Below, piece after piece: positions 7,225-14,363 of a stretch of 38,704 nucleotides of DNA. How positions within the stretch are numbered: position 1 is the first letter of the stretch; the number at the start of each line of letters is the position of its first letter. Both the position numbers and the translations under genes were made by a program. The stretch spans positions 1 to 38,704 of the forward strand of contig JAQTTS010000001.1 in NCBI GenBank assembly GCA_028710655.1, read 5' to 3'. Source of the DNA: Dehalococcoidales bacterium (GTDB taxonomy: Bacteria > Chloroflexota > Dehalococcoidia > Dehalococcoidales > UBA5760). The notes below the pieces were generated by a model. That model ran no database searches, was not told the DNA's origin, and saw only the letters and a list, made by a program, of their open reading frames with translations.

Positions 7225-7513
7225 CGGGCCCAACGGTGTTATGCGGCAGCGCATCCTGGAGATCGTCAATCGCTCCGGGAAAATCTCTACCAAGGCCGTC
7301 GCCAGAATCTGCGGCCTGAGACCTCGCGGGGTATGGTATCACCTGGACGAGTTAAGAAACGATGGCTTGGTTTCCTGCACCGGCCGGGGGTCCGCGGCGC
7401 TATGGGAGGCCATAACCGAGGAGGTCGTCGACGCTTCGCCCGGGGCGGAACTCAGGGATCGTACAATGGGTCGATTCTTTCAGAAATTAAAAACGGGGGT
7501 GTCACATGGATAA
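7211..7513 (+). CDS. Winged-helix DNA-binding protein
   Basis: ATG 7211 follows GGAGAGGA and overlaps the end of the helicase-loader gene by 14 bases. Residues 10-65 (MRQRILEIVNRSGKISTKAVARICGLRPRGVWYHLDELRNDGLVSC, abbreviated here by region) form a helix-turn-helix with a following wing, as in ArsR/MarR-like small regulators. The C-terminal 35 residues are charged and helical. It probably binds DNA, either as an early regulator or a replication accessory factor. The start was chosen by ribosome binding site against an in-frame ATG at 7175. Confidence 0.7.
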   Translation: MSEHNGPNGVMRQRILEIVNRSGKISTKAVARICGLRPRGVWYHLDELRNDGLVSCTGRGSAALWEAITEEVVDASPGAELRDRTMGRFFQKLKTGVSHG

Positions 7514-7811
7514 GTTCTACATGGTCTATGGCGAGGACAGGAAGAGCCCAACAGTCAAACATCCGACTTTCGAGAACGCAAAAGCCGAGGCGGAGAGGTT
7601 GGCGCTCAAAGAGGGCGTGCCATTCTATGTACTGGAGTCACAGACGGTTTCTGTGCCGTATGTGACGACAGGGCCAGTGGGACCGGTGGTATATTCCGAA
7701 AACTATAAATTTGCCTTGTTGGATCAGTGTCCTAAATGTGGGCAATGGAAAGACCCTGCGGTATTGCATATTTGCACAACGAATGCCAACCAGACGGAGG
7801 TGAAACCATGA
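7506..7811 (+). CDS. Conserved phage hypothetical protein with zinc motif
   Basis: ATG 7506 lies 8 bases before the end of the previous gene. The N-terminal half starts MDKFYMVYGEDRKSPTVKH and continues with ENAKAEAERLALKEGVPFYVLES, a short alpha/beta module found in many phage early regions, annotated without function. The C-terminal part adds CPKCGQW and HIC, a likely zinc knuckle. The stop overlaps the next start by four bases (ATGA). Confidence 0.65.
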   Translation: MDKFYMVYGEDRKSPTVKHPTFENAKAEAERLALKEGVPFYVLESQTVSVPYVTTGPVGPVVYSENYKFALLDQCPKCGQWKDPAVLHICTTNANQTEVKP

Positions 7812-7954
7812 CCACACCGCAAGAGCTCAACTCAAAGCGATGGACCGCGAACGTCAAGCCGAAGGTTTGCGTCTGCATCATGTGTTGCAAGTATCGGGGC
7901 CCGGCGGAAAGGTGTCCAACTTGTGGCGCCCGGACGATTGGGGAGAAGGATTGA
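7808..7954 (+). CDS. Small zinc-ribbon protein, 48 aa
   Basis: ATG 7808 in an ATGA overlap follows GGAGGTGAAACC, a strong ribosome binding site. The product contains CVCIMCCKY and CPTCGAR, two CxxC knuckles separated by ten residues, i.e. a minimal zinc ribbon. There is nothing else of note. The stop overlaps the next start by one base. Confidence 0.65.
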   Translation: MTTPQELNSKRWTANVKPKVCVCIMCCKYRGPAERCPTCGARTIGEKD

Positions 7955-8199
7955 TGGTAGAGATCACGATTAAATCCAAAGACGACTTGCGTAAACTGGT
8001 GGGGATGCGCATTGAGGATGTGCGCATTGGGGATAATCCGCCATGGGTGTCACTTACGCTATCAAACCCCGGAGCCGATAAACCTGTGGTGCTGAGGATC
8101 ACCGGGGGCGCAACGACTCATGTGATAATGCCCCCAATGCCACCGCCAGAAGTGCGAATAACTGCGACTTTAAATTTAACAACGGAGGATAAAGAATGA
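7954..8199 (+). CDS. Hypothetical protein, paralogue of the 9173 gene
   Basis: ATG 7954 follows GGGGAGAAGG and overlaps the preceding stop by one base. The 81-residue product starts with KSKDDLRKLVGMRIEDVRIG and continues with beta-type sequence (WVSLTLSNPGADKPVVLRIT), then a proline-rich stretch (MPPMPPPE). The same opening, a Asp-(Ile/Leu)-(Lys/Arg)-Lys-Leu-Val-Gly core followed by a hydrophobic beta segment, occurs in the product of 9173-9439. The two look like diverged duplicates. The family is not recognised. Confidence 0.65.
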   Translation: MVEITIKSKDDLRKLVGMRIEDVRIGDNPPWVSLTLSNPGADKPVVLRITGGATTHVIMPPMPPPEVRITATLNLTTEDKE

Positions 8200-8540
8200 C
8201 AGAAGAGAAACCCAAAGACGTGGAACTGGTGTTTGAGAAGTGCCCGGCATGCGGCAGTACCCGACGGATGGTCGCGGAGCGGCTGCAACAACTGAGAGAC
8301 GAGAAGCGCATCGAGGCCAATTTTATGAAGGACGGATTGCAGCAGCAGGTGCCATTGATGGACCAGGGCAGGGTGCAACGAGGCGCCATGCTCGACCCGA
8401 TAATGTTCAAGGTGCCGGTGATGGTGCTGTCCTGGGACGTGTGCGAATGCGGGACCATGTACTGCACCAAACTTCAGATCGTGATGGTCAAGCCCAAGGT
8501 TATGATGGTCGGACAGCCGGGGAGGAGGGTGGCCGGATGA
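8196..8540 (+). CDS. Hypothetical protein with two Cys pairs
   Basis: ATG 8196 in an ATGA overlap follows GGAGG. The N-terminus has KCPACGSTRR and the middle has VCECGTMYC, giving a split zinc site around a charged helix (RLQQLRDEKRIEANFM). The C-terminus is rich in Val and Met (VMVKPKVMMVGQPG). No family is recognised. The stop overlaps the next start by four bases. Confidence 0.65.
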   Translation: MTEEKPKDVELVFEKCPACGSTRRMVAERLQQLRDEKRIEANFMKDGLQQQVPLMDQGRVQRGAMLDPIMFKVPVMVLSWDVCECGTMYCTKLQIVMVKPKVMMVGQPGRRVAG

Positions 8541-8995
8541 TCGTAATTAGATTACCCCTACTCCCGGACCGACGATTGGGGCAAAATGCCAAACAGGGGC
8601 AGCACTGGTCAATCGCCTCCCGGCTCAGGGATGAGGTCAAGGCTACGGTAGTCGGGGCTTGCATGGAGGCCCGGCAACGATGGGAGAAAGAACAAGGGCG
8701 CTGCTGGAAACCGATCAGCGGCCCGGCTAATGTCAGCGTCACAGTGTATTATAATGGCCGCACTCGCCCAATGGATAAGATCAACACATTGGTGTGCCTC
8801 AAGGCGCATTTTGACGCCATGCAGACGGCCAAGACGATGATGTACTCCAGGAGAAGAGGGCAAAAGGCCATGCCGAGGATCGTCGGGGGCGGGGATATCA
8901 TCGAGAACGATAAGGACTTGAACCCGGTCGGTGTGGAGTGGATACGAACCACAGATGTGCCACCAGAGACGGTGATAACGATCACGGAGAAATAA
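8537..8995 (+). CDS. RusA-like Holliday junction resolvase (divergent)
   Basis: ATG 8537 lies in an ATGA overlap; the frame's upstream extension is shadow sequence. The 152-residue product has the length and layout of RusA: an N-terminal strand (MIVIRLPLLPDRRLGQNA), a conserved basic/Trp helix, a beta strand (VSVTVYYNGRTRP), then MDKINTLVCLKAHFDAM in place of the usual DxDN motif, and GGDIIENDKDLNPVGVEW as the DxGxxxDD-like element. Only some of the usual catalytic aspartates are recognisable, so activity is uncertain. RusA enzymes resolve branched DNA during phage recombination and packaging, which fits the annealing gene at 1184. Confidence 0.6.
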   Translation: MIVIRLPLLPDRRLGQNAKQGQHWSIASRLRDEVKATVVGACMEARQRWEKEQGRCWKPISGPANVSVTVYYNGRTRPMDKINTLVCLKAHFDAMQTAKTMMYSRRRGQKAMPRIVGGGDIIENDKDLNPVGVEWIRTTDVPPETVITITEK

Positions 8996-9171
8996 TGGCA
9001 AAACGTAAGCTCCAGGTCGGAGAAAGCCTAGTTAAACCCCTGAGAGGACGGAAGCTCCGCCAGGTTGGGCTTGCGATTAAATATCAACCAAATGGTTCAC
9101 GGTATAAAGTCGGGTTCGACGATGGTTCAGTGAGAACCTTTGAGTCGGAAGAATTACAGGAGGTGAAATAG
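8995..9171 (+). CDS. Small basic hypothetical protein, 58 aa
   Basis: ATG 8995 overlaps the preceding stop by one base. The product is a small basic beta-type protein (MAKRKLQVGESLVKPLRGRK, then YKVGFDDGSVRTFESEEL). The GFDDGSVRTF stretch looks like one hairpin of a Tudor- or SH3-like barrel, which is only a suggestion. It is followed after one base by the next gene, which uses the AGGAGGT within this gene's end. Confidence 0.55.
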   Translation: MAKRKLQVGESLVKPLRGRKLRQVGLAIKYQPNGSRYKVGFDDGSVRTFESEELQEVK

Positions 9172-9172
9172 T

Positions 9173-9439
9173 ATGGCAGCAATCTCAGTCAACAAACCGG
9201 AGGACATCAAGAAACTGGTCGGGTTTGTGATCACGGATGCAATGGTCGGGAAGCCACAGAACGTGCCGGGCGATGGCGGGTTTACCTTGAGGCTCCACAA
9301 CCCGGCACTGGAACACGATATCCTGGCAACGTTCAGCGGGGATGTTCAGTTTGGGAGATCGGGCAATGTCGTTGTTGCCAATGCCCGGACGTTCTTCTCG
9401 GTCAACGACGTGGCTGAACCGCCAACTAAGGAGATTTGA
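9173..9439 (+). CDS. Hypothetical protein, paralogue of the 7954 gene
   Basis: ATG 9173 is preceded by AGGAGGTGAAATAGT. The 88-residue product begins NKPEDIKKLVGFVITDAMVG and continues with a beta-rich domain (GFTLRLHNPALEHDILATF), resembling the product of 7954-8199 in the first 60 residues. It lies immediately upstream of the terminase small subunit; the stop overlaps that start by one base. The function is unknown. Confidence 0.65.
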   Translation: MAAISVNKPEDIKKLVGFVITDAMVGKPQNVPGDGGFTLRLHNPALEHDILATFSGDVQFGRSGNVVVANARTFFSVNDVAEPPTKEI

Positions 9440-10062
9440 TGGCAAGGGCACCGAAAGACCCTGAAACCGGTCACATGGCTTTGACCGCTGCAAGGGCGGA
9501 AGGTTACTTCCATGTTTACTACCAAATGGGGCCAGAGCGGAGCATTGAGAAGTTGCAAAATCTTCTTGCCGAAGTGGGCCGAAAAGTCAGTTTGAACACT
9601 TTGAAGCGCCACAGTGCCGATTTCCATTGGCAGAAGCGAGTGCTGGATATTGAGGCCCAAAAGAATCACGACGAGCAAATCCTGAAGACCGTCCGGGAGA
9701 TGAACGAACATCACGCCAAACTCGGCCGGGCAATGACCACGCTCGGGCAGGCCAGTATCCAATCGTATTTTAATGAGATCAAGGCCAAAGGCTCATTAAA
9801 ACTCAGCACCTATGAGACCGCGAACCTGATCGCCACCGGGCAAAAGGTGGAGCGGCTTGCCCGTGGCCAGGCAACCGAGCGGACGGAAATCTATGTCGAG
9901 ATGGTGAACACACTGGTGATGAAACTGGCCGGGGTGTTTATTGCAGTCAACGAGATTGCGGATCCGGAGGAACGCAAGAGGCAGTACGCCCAGCAGTGCG
10001 ATGATATCCTGGGTGAGTACCAGCAGGCACCGAAACAACTGACGGAAGGTAAACAGGATTGA
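9439..10062 (+). CDS. Terminase small subunit (putative)
   Basis: The start is ATG 9439 after AAGGAG; an adjacent TTG at 9436 is less likely. The 207-residue protein begins with an HTH-like region (AYYQMGPERSIEKLQNLLAEVGR-type segment ending in LNTLKRHSADFHWQKRV), the pattern of DNA-recognition domains in small terminase subunits of the PBSX-like class. Long helices follow (about residues 70-190), suited to oligomerisation. It directly precedes and overlaps the large subunit. It would recognise the packaging site and load the motor. Assignment rests on HTH pattern plus position. Confidence 0.75.
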   Translation: MARAPKDPETGHMALTAARAEGYFHVYYQMGPERSIEKLQNLLAEVGRKVSLNTLKRHSADFHWQKRVLDIEAQKNHDEQILKTVREMNEHHAKLGRAMTTLGQASIQSYFNEIKAKGSLKLSTYETANLIATGQKVERLARGQATERTEIYVEMVNTLVMKLAGVFIAVNEIADPEERKRQYAQQCDDILGEYQQAPKQLTEGKQD

Positions 10063-11336
10063 TCGCCCTCAAGCATCCCCTGCGAATGTCCGATGCACTC
10101 GGAGTCCAACCGACTGCCGAGGATGCGCTGTCGTTCGCCTGGATGAAGACCACGCGGGTTTTCGATGATAACAAGCAGGCGTTCCTTCAGCGCAAGCGTC
10201 GGGCACTCAACGAGGGTGGCACCTCAAGCTCGAAGACAATGAGCATCATGCAGCTCCTGATTGCCATTGCCCGGGGCGCAACCAAATCCATGCTGATATC
10301 CGTTGTCTCTGAGTCGTTTCCCCACCTGCGCCGGGGCGCTATCCGTGACTTTCAGGTGATCATGGGCGAGCGATATGACCCTGAAAGATGGAACGCCACC
10401 GAGCACAGTTATGTCTTCGGCAAGGGTAAAATAGAGTTCTTCTCAGCGGATGTGCCGGCCAAGATGCGCGGCGGTCGACGCGATATCCTGTTCATCAACG
10501 AGGCCAACAACGTGGCCTATGATTCATTCCGTGAACTTGATATCCGAACCAGACTATTTACCTTCCTCGACTGGAACCCGGTGTCCGAGTTCTGGGTGCA
10601 CGAAAACGGCCTGATCGGAAAGGATGAGAATGCCTATATCCACAGCACCTATCTTGACGCTATCGAGGTGCTTCCTCCAGAGGTGGTGGTCAACATCGAG
10701 AGCAACAAGGGCTCAGACCCCAACTGGTGGAACGTCTACGGCCTGGGGCTAATCGGGAAGATCGAGGGACTTGTCTATCCGAAGTTCGACCAGATCGACC
10801 AGATGCCGGTGCTCATCCACGGAGCTAAAGAGTTCTATGGTCTGGACTTTGGGTACTCAACCGACCCGACTGGCCTGGTGCGGAATATCCTTATCGGCCA
10901 AGACCTGTCATCGGATGAGTTGATCTACGAGAAGGGCCTGACCAATGACATGTTAGCCAAGCGCATGGCCGATTTGGGAGTTCGCAAGAACTATGACGAG
11001 ATATGGGCGGATGCCGCGGACCCCAAGACCATTGACGAGTTGCGGAAGTATGGGTTCAATGTGAAACCGGCCCCTAAAGGCCCAGGCTCGGTGGAGTATG
11101 GCCACCAGAAGGTGCTGCAATTCAAACACCACTGGACTAAACGCAGCTTGAACGCCATCAAGGAGCAGCGGAACTTCCGATATATTGCCGACAAGGATGG
11201 CAGGCTGACGGAGAAGACCACGCACGTATTCAGCCATCTTATGGACGCCAGGCGCTATGGATGCGCCGGACTATTCGAGCAGGAGAACCTGTCCGGCTTT
11301 GTGGCCGGGACCAAGAAGGCGAACTTCCCAAAATAA
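10059..11336 (+). CDS. terL: Terminase large subunit
   Basis: This is the ATP-driven packaging motor and nuclease. Walker A is GGTSSSKT (53-60), Walker B is DILFINEAN (142-150, with acidic Asn-Glu-Ala), and the RNase H-like nuclease domain has YGLDFGYSTDP (D263), IWADAADPKTI (D318/D321) and the last acidic residue in HLMDARRYG. The short 425-residue length and motif types match the PBSX-type Terminase_3 group. The start is TTG 10059 overlapping the previous stop, with GGAAGGT upstream; ATG 10086 is the alternative but lacks a ribosome binding site. A 58-base gap without a gene follows before the portal gene. Confidence 0.95.
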   Translation: MIALKHPLRMSDALGVQPTAEDALSFAWMKTTRVFDDNKQAFLQRKRRALNEGGTSSSKTMSIMQLLIAIARGATKSMLISVVSESFPHLRRGAIRDFQVIMGERYDPERWNATEHSYVFGKGKIEFFSADVPAKMRGGRRDILFINEANNVAYDSFRELDIRTRLFTFLDWNPVSEFWVHENGLIGKDENAYIHSTYLDAIEVLPPEVVVNIESNKGSDPNWWNVYGLGLIGKIEGLVYPKFDQIDQMPVLIHGAKEFYGLDFGYSTDPTGLVRNILIGQDLSSDELIYEKGLTNDMLAKRMADLGVRKNYDEIWADAADPKTIDELRKYGFNVKPAPKGPGSVEYGHQKVLQFKHHWTKRSLNAIKEQRNFRYIADKDGRLTEKTTHVFSHLMDARRYGCAGLFEQENLSGFVAGTKKANFPK

Positions 11337-11340
11337 AATC

Positions 11341-11349
11341 AGGACATGT
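11341..11349 (+). repeat. Intergenic AGGACATGT element, copy 1
   Basis: Just after the terL stop, AAAATC is followed directly by AGGACATGT. The same nine bases, with AAAATC four bases further upstream, occur at 14221-14229 in the other non-coding gap of the head module. It may be a shared regulatory or processing element, or chance. The rest of the 58-base gap shows no convincing promoter. Confidence 0.3.
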
Positions 11350-11394
11350 AAATAGTTAGCGAATATGCTTGACTAATTGTAGTGGGGGTGATCT

Positions 11395-12771
11395 ATGGCG
11401 AAGAGGGCAATAGAATATCACGTAAACAAGAGAGACATCAGACCGCGCCATCTCTACACTGGCGTTACCGGCCTTAAGCACGTGCAAGGCACTCTCACCG
11501 AGGAATACCTGAATGATCTCAAATCATGGGACAGAGAGTCCAAAATCTACCTGGAGATGCGCGATGATCTGGTGGTCGGGACCCTCCTGGATGCCGTCAA
11601 GCTCCCTCTCATGGCTGCTGATGTAAGCGTAGAGCCTGCCACTGGAAACACCCCTGCCGATCAGATGGCCGCTGACTGGCTGGATGCCCAAATCAACGGG
11701 ATGCAAAAACAGTCATGGAATTCGCACATTGAAGATTGCCTTGACTGCCTGGACTTCGGCTTTTCGATTGGGGAAATTATTTTATCGAAACAGGCGGACG
11801 GATCACTGGGACTGAAAAATATCTCCCCTCGCGGCGCTGAGACGCTTTGGGATTGGGGGTTCAACGATCAGGGGCAGGCGGTGAGTTTCCGCCAGCGAGA
11901 CCCGAACACCGGGGCAATGTACGAGATACCGCTTGATCGTTGCGTTCACGTCACCTGGAAGGGGCGCAAGGGGAACCCGCAAGGCAAGAGCTTGCTCCGG
12001 TCACTTTATCGACCTTATCGGTTCCTCCGTGACCTGGAGAACTTCGAGGGCATCGGAATAGAGCACGACGTCGGCGGACTGCCGGTGCTGAAGATCAAAG
12101 AGGGCACCACGATGCCGCAGGGAACAGACTTAACGAATATCCAATCAGCGCTTGAGTCCATCCGAATTGACGAGGCGGCCTATTTCATCTCCCCTCCGGG
12201 TGCCGACCTTGTGCCCTATGGTTCAGCCTCTAAAGCTTATGACATCGGGGCGGTGATCGAGCGCAAGAAGAAGGAAATTCTCATGCGGATGTTCGCCCAG
12301 TTCCTCATGCTCGGCATGGAGGATGTGGGTACCCAGGCACTGGTCAAAGGCTCCCAGGACTTCTTCAGCCTCGGCCTGGAGGCGGTACAGAACCGGATCG
12401 TTGAGGTGTGGAACGCTGAAATGGTGCCCTATCTGTTTTCCTTCAATCGTTACCGCTTCCCCGGCATGAGTGGATACCCAACTATCATCTGGGAGAAGCC
12501 CGGCAAGGTTGATTATAAGGCCATGATAGATGCTTTCAATACGGCTTCAGGGGCCAAACTACTGACCCCGACAGACCTTGACGAAGACCATTTCCGCTCC
12601 CTTTTGGACCTGCCCGAACTCCCTGAAGAAGAGCGCGGGAAACCGAGGAATATTGAGCAATTACCATTGATGTCGGAAATTCATAATCCACCATTGCAGC
12701 CAGTGACGCCTCCTGTCAATCAGGAGAAGGTTTTTCAGAGGATGATTAACCGATGGCTCAAGCGCCGCTAA
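11395..12771 (+). CDS. Portal protein, Mu gp29-like (DUF935 type)
   Basis: ATG 11395 follows GGGGGTG. The 458-residue product shows the gp29-like portal pattern: RPRHLYTG near the start, LDAVKLPLMAADVSVEPA (about residue 65-80), CLDFGFSIGEII, then the basic WKGRKGNPQGKSLLRSLYRPYRF. The long helix IGAVIERKKKEILMRMFAQFLML and the C-terminal LDLPELPEEE tail are also typical. It forms the dodecameric ring at the head vertex through which DNA passes. It is followed by a gpF-like gene overlapping by 19 bases, the usual order in Mu-like heads. Confidence 0.9.
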   Translation: MAKRAIEYHVNKRDIRPRHLYTGVTGLKHVQGTLTEEYLNDLKSWDRESKIYLEMRDDLVVGTLLDAVKLPLMAADVSVEPATGNTPADQMAADWLDAQINGMQKQSWNSHIEDCLDCLDFGFSIGEIILSKQADGSLGLKNISPRGAETLWDWGFNDQGQAVSFRQRDPNTGAMYEIPLDRCVHVTWKGRKGNPQGKSLLRSLYRPYRFLRDLENFEGIGIEHDVGGLPVLKIKEGTTMPQGTDLTNIQSALESIRIDEAAYFISPPGADLVPYGSASKAYDIGAVIERKKKEILMRMFAQFLMLGMEDVGTQALVKGSQDFFSLGLEAVQNRIVEVWNAEMVPYLFSFNRYRFPGMSGYPTIIWEKPGKVDYKAMIDAFNTASGAKLLTPTDLDEDHFRSLLDLPELPEEERGKPRNIEQLPLMSEIHNPPLQPVTPPVNQEKVFQRMINRWLKRR

Positions 12772-13517
12772 TACACAAATATGATGACCCGATAGATACA
12801 CGGGAAGGCCGGGACAAGTTCGCCGAGGCCACCAATAAACAGCAGCGCCGTTTGGTTCGCGCCTATGATTCATGGGCGCTTGAGGTTAGGAAGCAAATAG
12901 CTGATGTCGGAATGACCGGCGAGAACTCGCGGCTGATCATCCTCAGAGAACTCCCCAAACTCGAAGAGCAATTGCTAGGCATTATCAATGGCGGGGTACT
13001 GGAGGCGGCGGGCTTATCAGCCAAAAATATGATTTCAACTCCCCAGGTGCAGGCTACTATCATGAGACATTTACAGGATAGCACCTCCCTGGTGCATGGG
13101 AATCTAATTCCAGCTATTGAACGCAAACTCACCCAGTCGCTGGCAGGCGGGGCGTTATCCGATAAAGCGGCGCTCAAGGTGGCCTTTGATGCCATGCGCT
13201 TTGCCCCGGCGGAGTATTCCGGGGGCTACTGGGTGGCCATCTGGGACGTTCAGAAAACGGTGGGCGAGGTACTGGAGGGCGAGCGCCGGATGAAAGGGCT
13301 TGCCCCTGATCCGATCCGGTGGGTGCTCGATCCAAGCGCCCAGCACTGCGAACACAGAGGGGATCGTTGGGGATGCTCCGAACTGGCGCGAGAATATGAA
13401 TCATGGACAGATCTTCCGACTGTGCCAGCGGGGAAGGTAAGTTGTTACGGGAATTGCCGCTGTAGGCTCGCTACGTTGCGTGATGGCAAATGGACAACAG
13501 GAGGAATACTCGATTGA
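12753..13517 (+). CDS. Mu gpF-like/SPP1 gp7-like minor head protein
   Basis: The start is ATG 12753, overlapping the portal gene. The C-terminal 60 residues carry the signature of this family: WVLDPSAQHCEHRGDRWGC, LPTVPAGKVSCYGNCRCRL, with conserved Cys/His residues. The N-terminal two thirds are long helices (ATNKQQRRLVRAYDSWALEV onward). These proteins act in head morphogenesis, sit on the inner side of the portal and may leave with the DNA. The last bases overlap a TTG-initiated Com-like gene. Confidence 0.85.
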   Translation: MAQAPLIHKYDDPIDTREGRDKFAEATNKQQRRLVRAYDSWALEVRKQIADVGMTGENSRLIILRELPKLEEQLLGIINGGVLEAAGLSAKNMISTPQVQATIMRHLQDSTSLVHGNLIPAIERKLTQSLAGGALSDKAALKVAFDAMRFAPAEYSGGYWVAIWDVQKTVGEVLEGERRMKGLAPDPIRWVLDPSAQHCEHRGDRWGCSELAREYESWTDLPTVPAGKVSCYGNCRCRLATLRDGKWTTGGILD

Positions 13518-13741
13518 GTCCTATTCGTTGTTCTCGGTGCGGTGCCATGTTAGCTATGACCGACGGCAAGTCTGTATCCGGCAAGCAGGGGCGTTATCAA
13601 TTCCAGGCTTTCCGGGCGGACGTGGTGGTTATCTCCTGCCCCAGGTGCGGGCAAAAAATAACGATTACAGGTGACCATGAAAAAGAAGGCGATAGTCTCG
13701 AACATAGCCGAACCTTTGCGATCCCTTGCGGTTCCCATTGA
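13514..13741 (+). CDS. Com-like zinc-finger protein
   Basis: The start is TTG 13514, placed after GGAGG at 13500-13504 and overlapping the previous stop. The product begins MSPIRCSRCGAMLA, has a variable loop, then ISCPRCGQKITI: two CxxC knuckles about 33 residues apart, as in the Com protein of phage Mu, which binds mom mRNA and activates its translation. Com-like genes are common in Mu-like head modules next to DNA-modification genes. The frame runs on to 13741, overlapping the ParB-like gene by 65 bases. The specific RNA target here is unknown. Confidence 0.65.
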   Translation: MSPIRCSRCGAMLAMTDGKSVSGKQGRYQFQAFRADVVVISCPRCGQKITITGDHEKEGDSLEHSRTFAIPCGSH

Positions 13742-14198
13742 ATCGCTTACCCCTGATCCCCGTAATGCCCGGCTACACCCTGATATAAATATCTCCACCA
13801 TCAAGTATTCACTGGAAGCCTACGGTCAGAGAAAGCCTATCGTTGTCAGAAAGTCCACCATGACGGTAGAGGCCGGGAATGGGATGCTTGAGGCGGCAAA
13901 GACTCTCGGATGGACTGAGGTAGCGGCAGTGATGGTCGATGATGACGATGTGATGGCTAAGGGCTTCGGCCTGATGGATAACAAAAGTGCGCTGTCTGCG
14001 GAGTGGGATATGCCTGCCCTGAAGGATTTATTGGAAGAACTTGACGCATCTAACTTTGATATGACGCTAACTGGTTTCGCCATTAAAGAGATTGAGGGCT
14101 TGATGACACAGTTCCATATTGATGAACCCGGCGCACAGGATGAAGGCGCTAACCAAGAGAAGGTGAACAAGTGCCCTCACTGTGGTTATGAGTGGTGA
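13677..14198 (+). CDS. ParB-like nuclease-fold protein, standalone, with C-terminal Cys pair
   Basis: ATG 13677 follows AGGTGACC; a GTG at 13671 is possible. Residues 15-120 match the ParB/sulfiredoxin fold of phage proteins: VPIESLTPDPRNAR, YSLEAYGQRKPIVV, EAGNGMLEAAKTLGW, AVMVDDDDVMAKGFGLMDNK. In many phages this domain is fused to a DNA methyltransferase; here the protein ends after a short helical domain and CPHCGYEW, so the methylase part is absent. It may work with the orphan methylase at 4636, or act alone as a DNA-binding or nuclease protein. It is followed by a 165-base non-coding gap. Confidence 0.75.
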   Translation: MKKKAIVSNIAEPLRSLAVPIESLTPDPRNARLHPDINISTIKYSLEAYGQRKPIVVRKSTMTVEAGNGMLEAAKTLGWTEVAAVMVDDDDVMAKGFGLMDNKSALSAEWDMPALKDLLEELDASNFDMTLTGFAIKEIEGLMTQFHIDEPGAQDEGANQEKVNKCPHCGYEW

Positions 14199-14220
14199 AT
14201 CTACACCACTAAAATCGATT

Positions 14221-14229
14221 AGGACATGT
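14221..14229 (+). repeat. Intergenic AGGACATGT element, copy 2
   Basis: This copy lies 22 bases after the ParB-like stop, preceded by AAAATC, as in the gap after terL. A T-tract (TTTTTTT) follows at once. The rest of the gap (14199-14363) contains a directly repeated GAGCGCC (14266-14281) and a terminator hairpin. Confidence 0.3.
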
Positions 14230-14298
14230 TTTTTTCTCCGGTTTATGTTTTGATAAGACTATATAGAGCGCCTTGAGCGCCAAAGACAGATAGAGGCC

Positions 14299-14342
14299 AA
14301 AGAGCCCGACTTGCTGTTATTGCATGTCGAGGCTCTTTTTTT
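14299..14342 (+). terminator. Rho-independent terminator between ParB-like and protease genes
   Basis: AAAGAGCC-CGAC pairs with GTCG-A-GGCTCTTT (8 plus 4 pairs with a one-base bulge, 16-base loop), followed by a run of T on the + strand. It lies inside the head operon, 21 bases before the protease/scaffold start. It would reduce readthrough into the capsid genes or act as an attenuator. No strong promoter is seen downstream of it. Confidence 0.75.
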
Positions 14343-14363
14343 ATTGTCCGCAGTGGAGGAGAT

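Noticed and set aside
11371..11397. Promoter TTGACT-17-TCTATG before the portal gene
   Set aside because: The -10 matches only three of six bases and overlaps the start codon.
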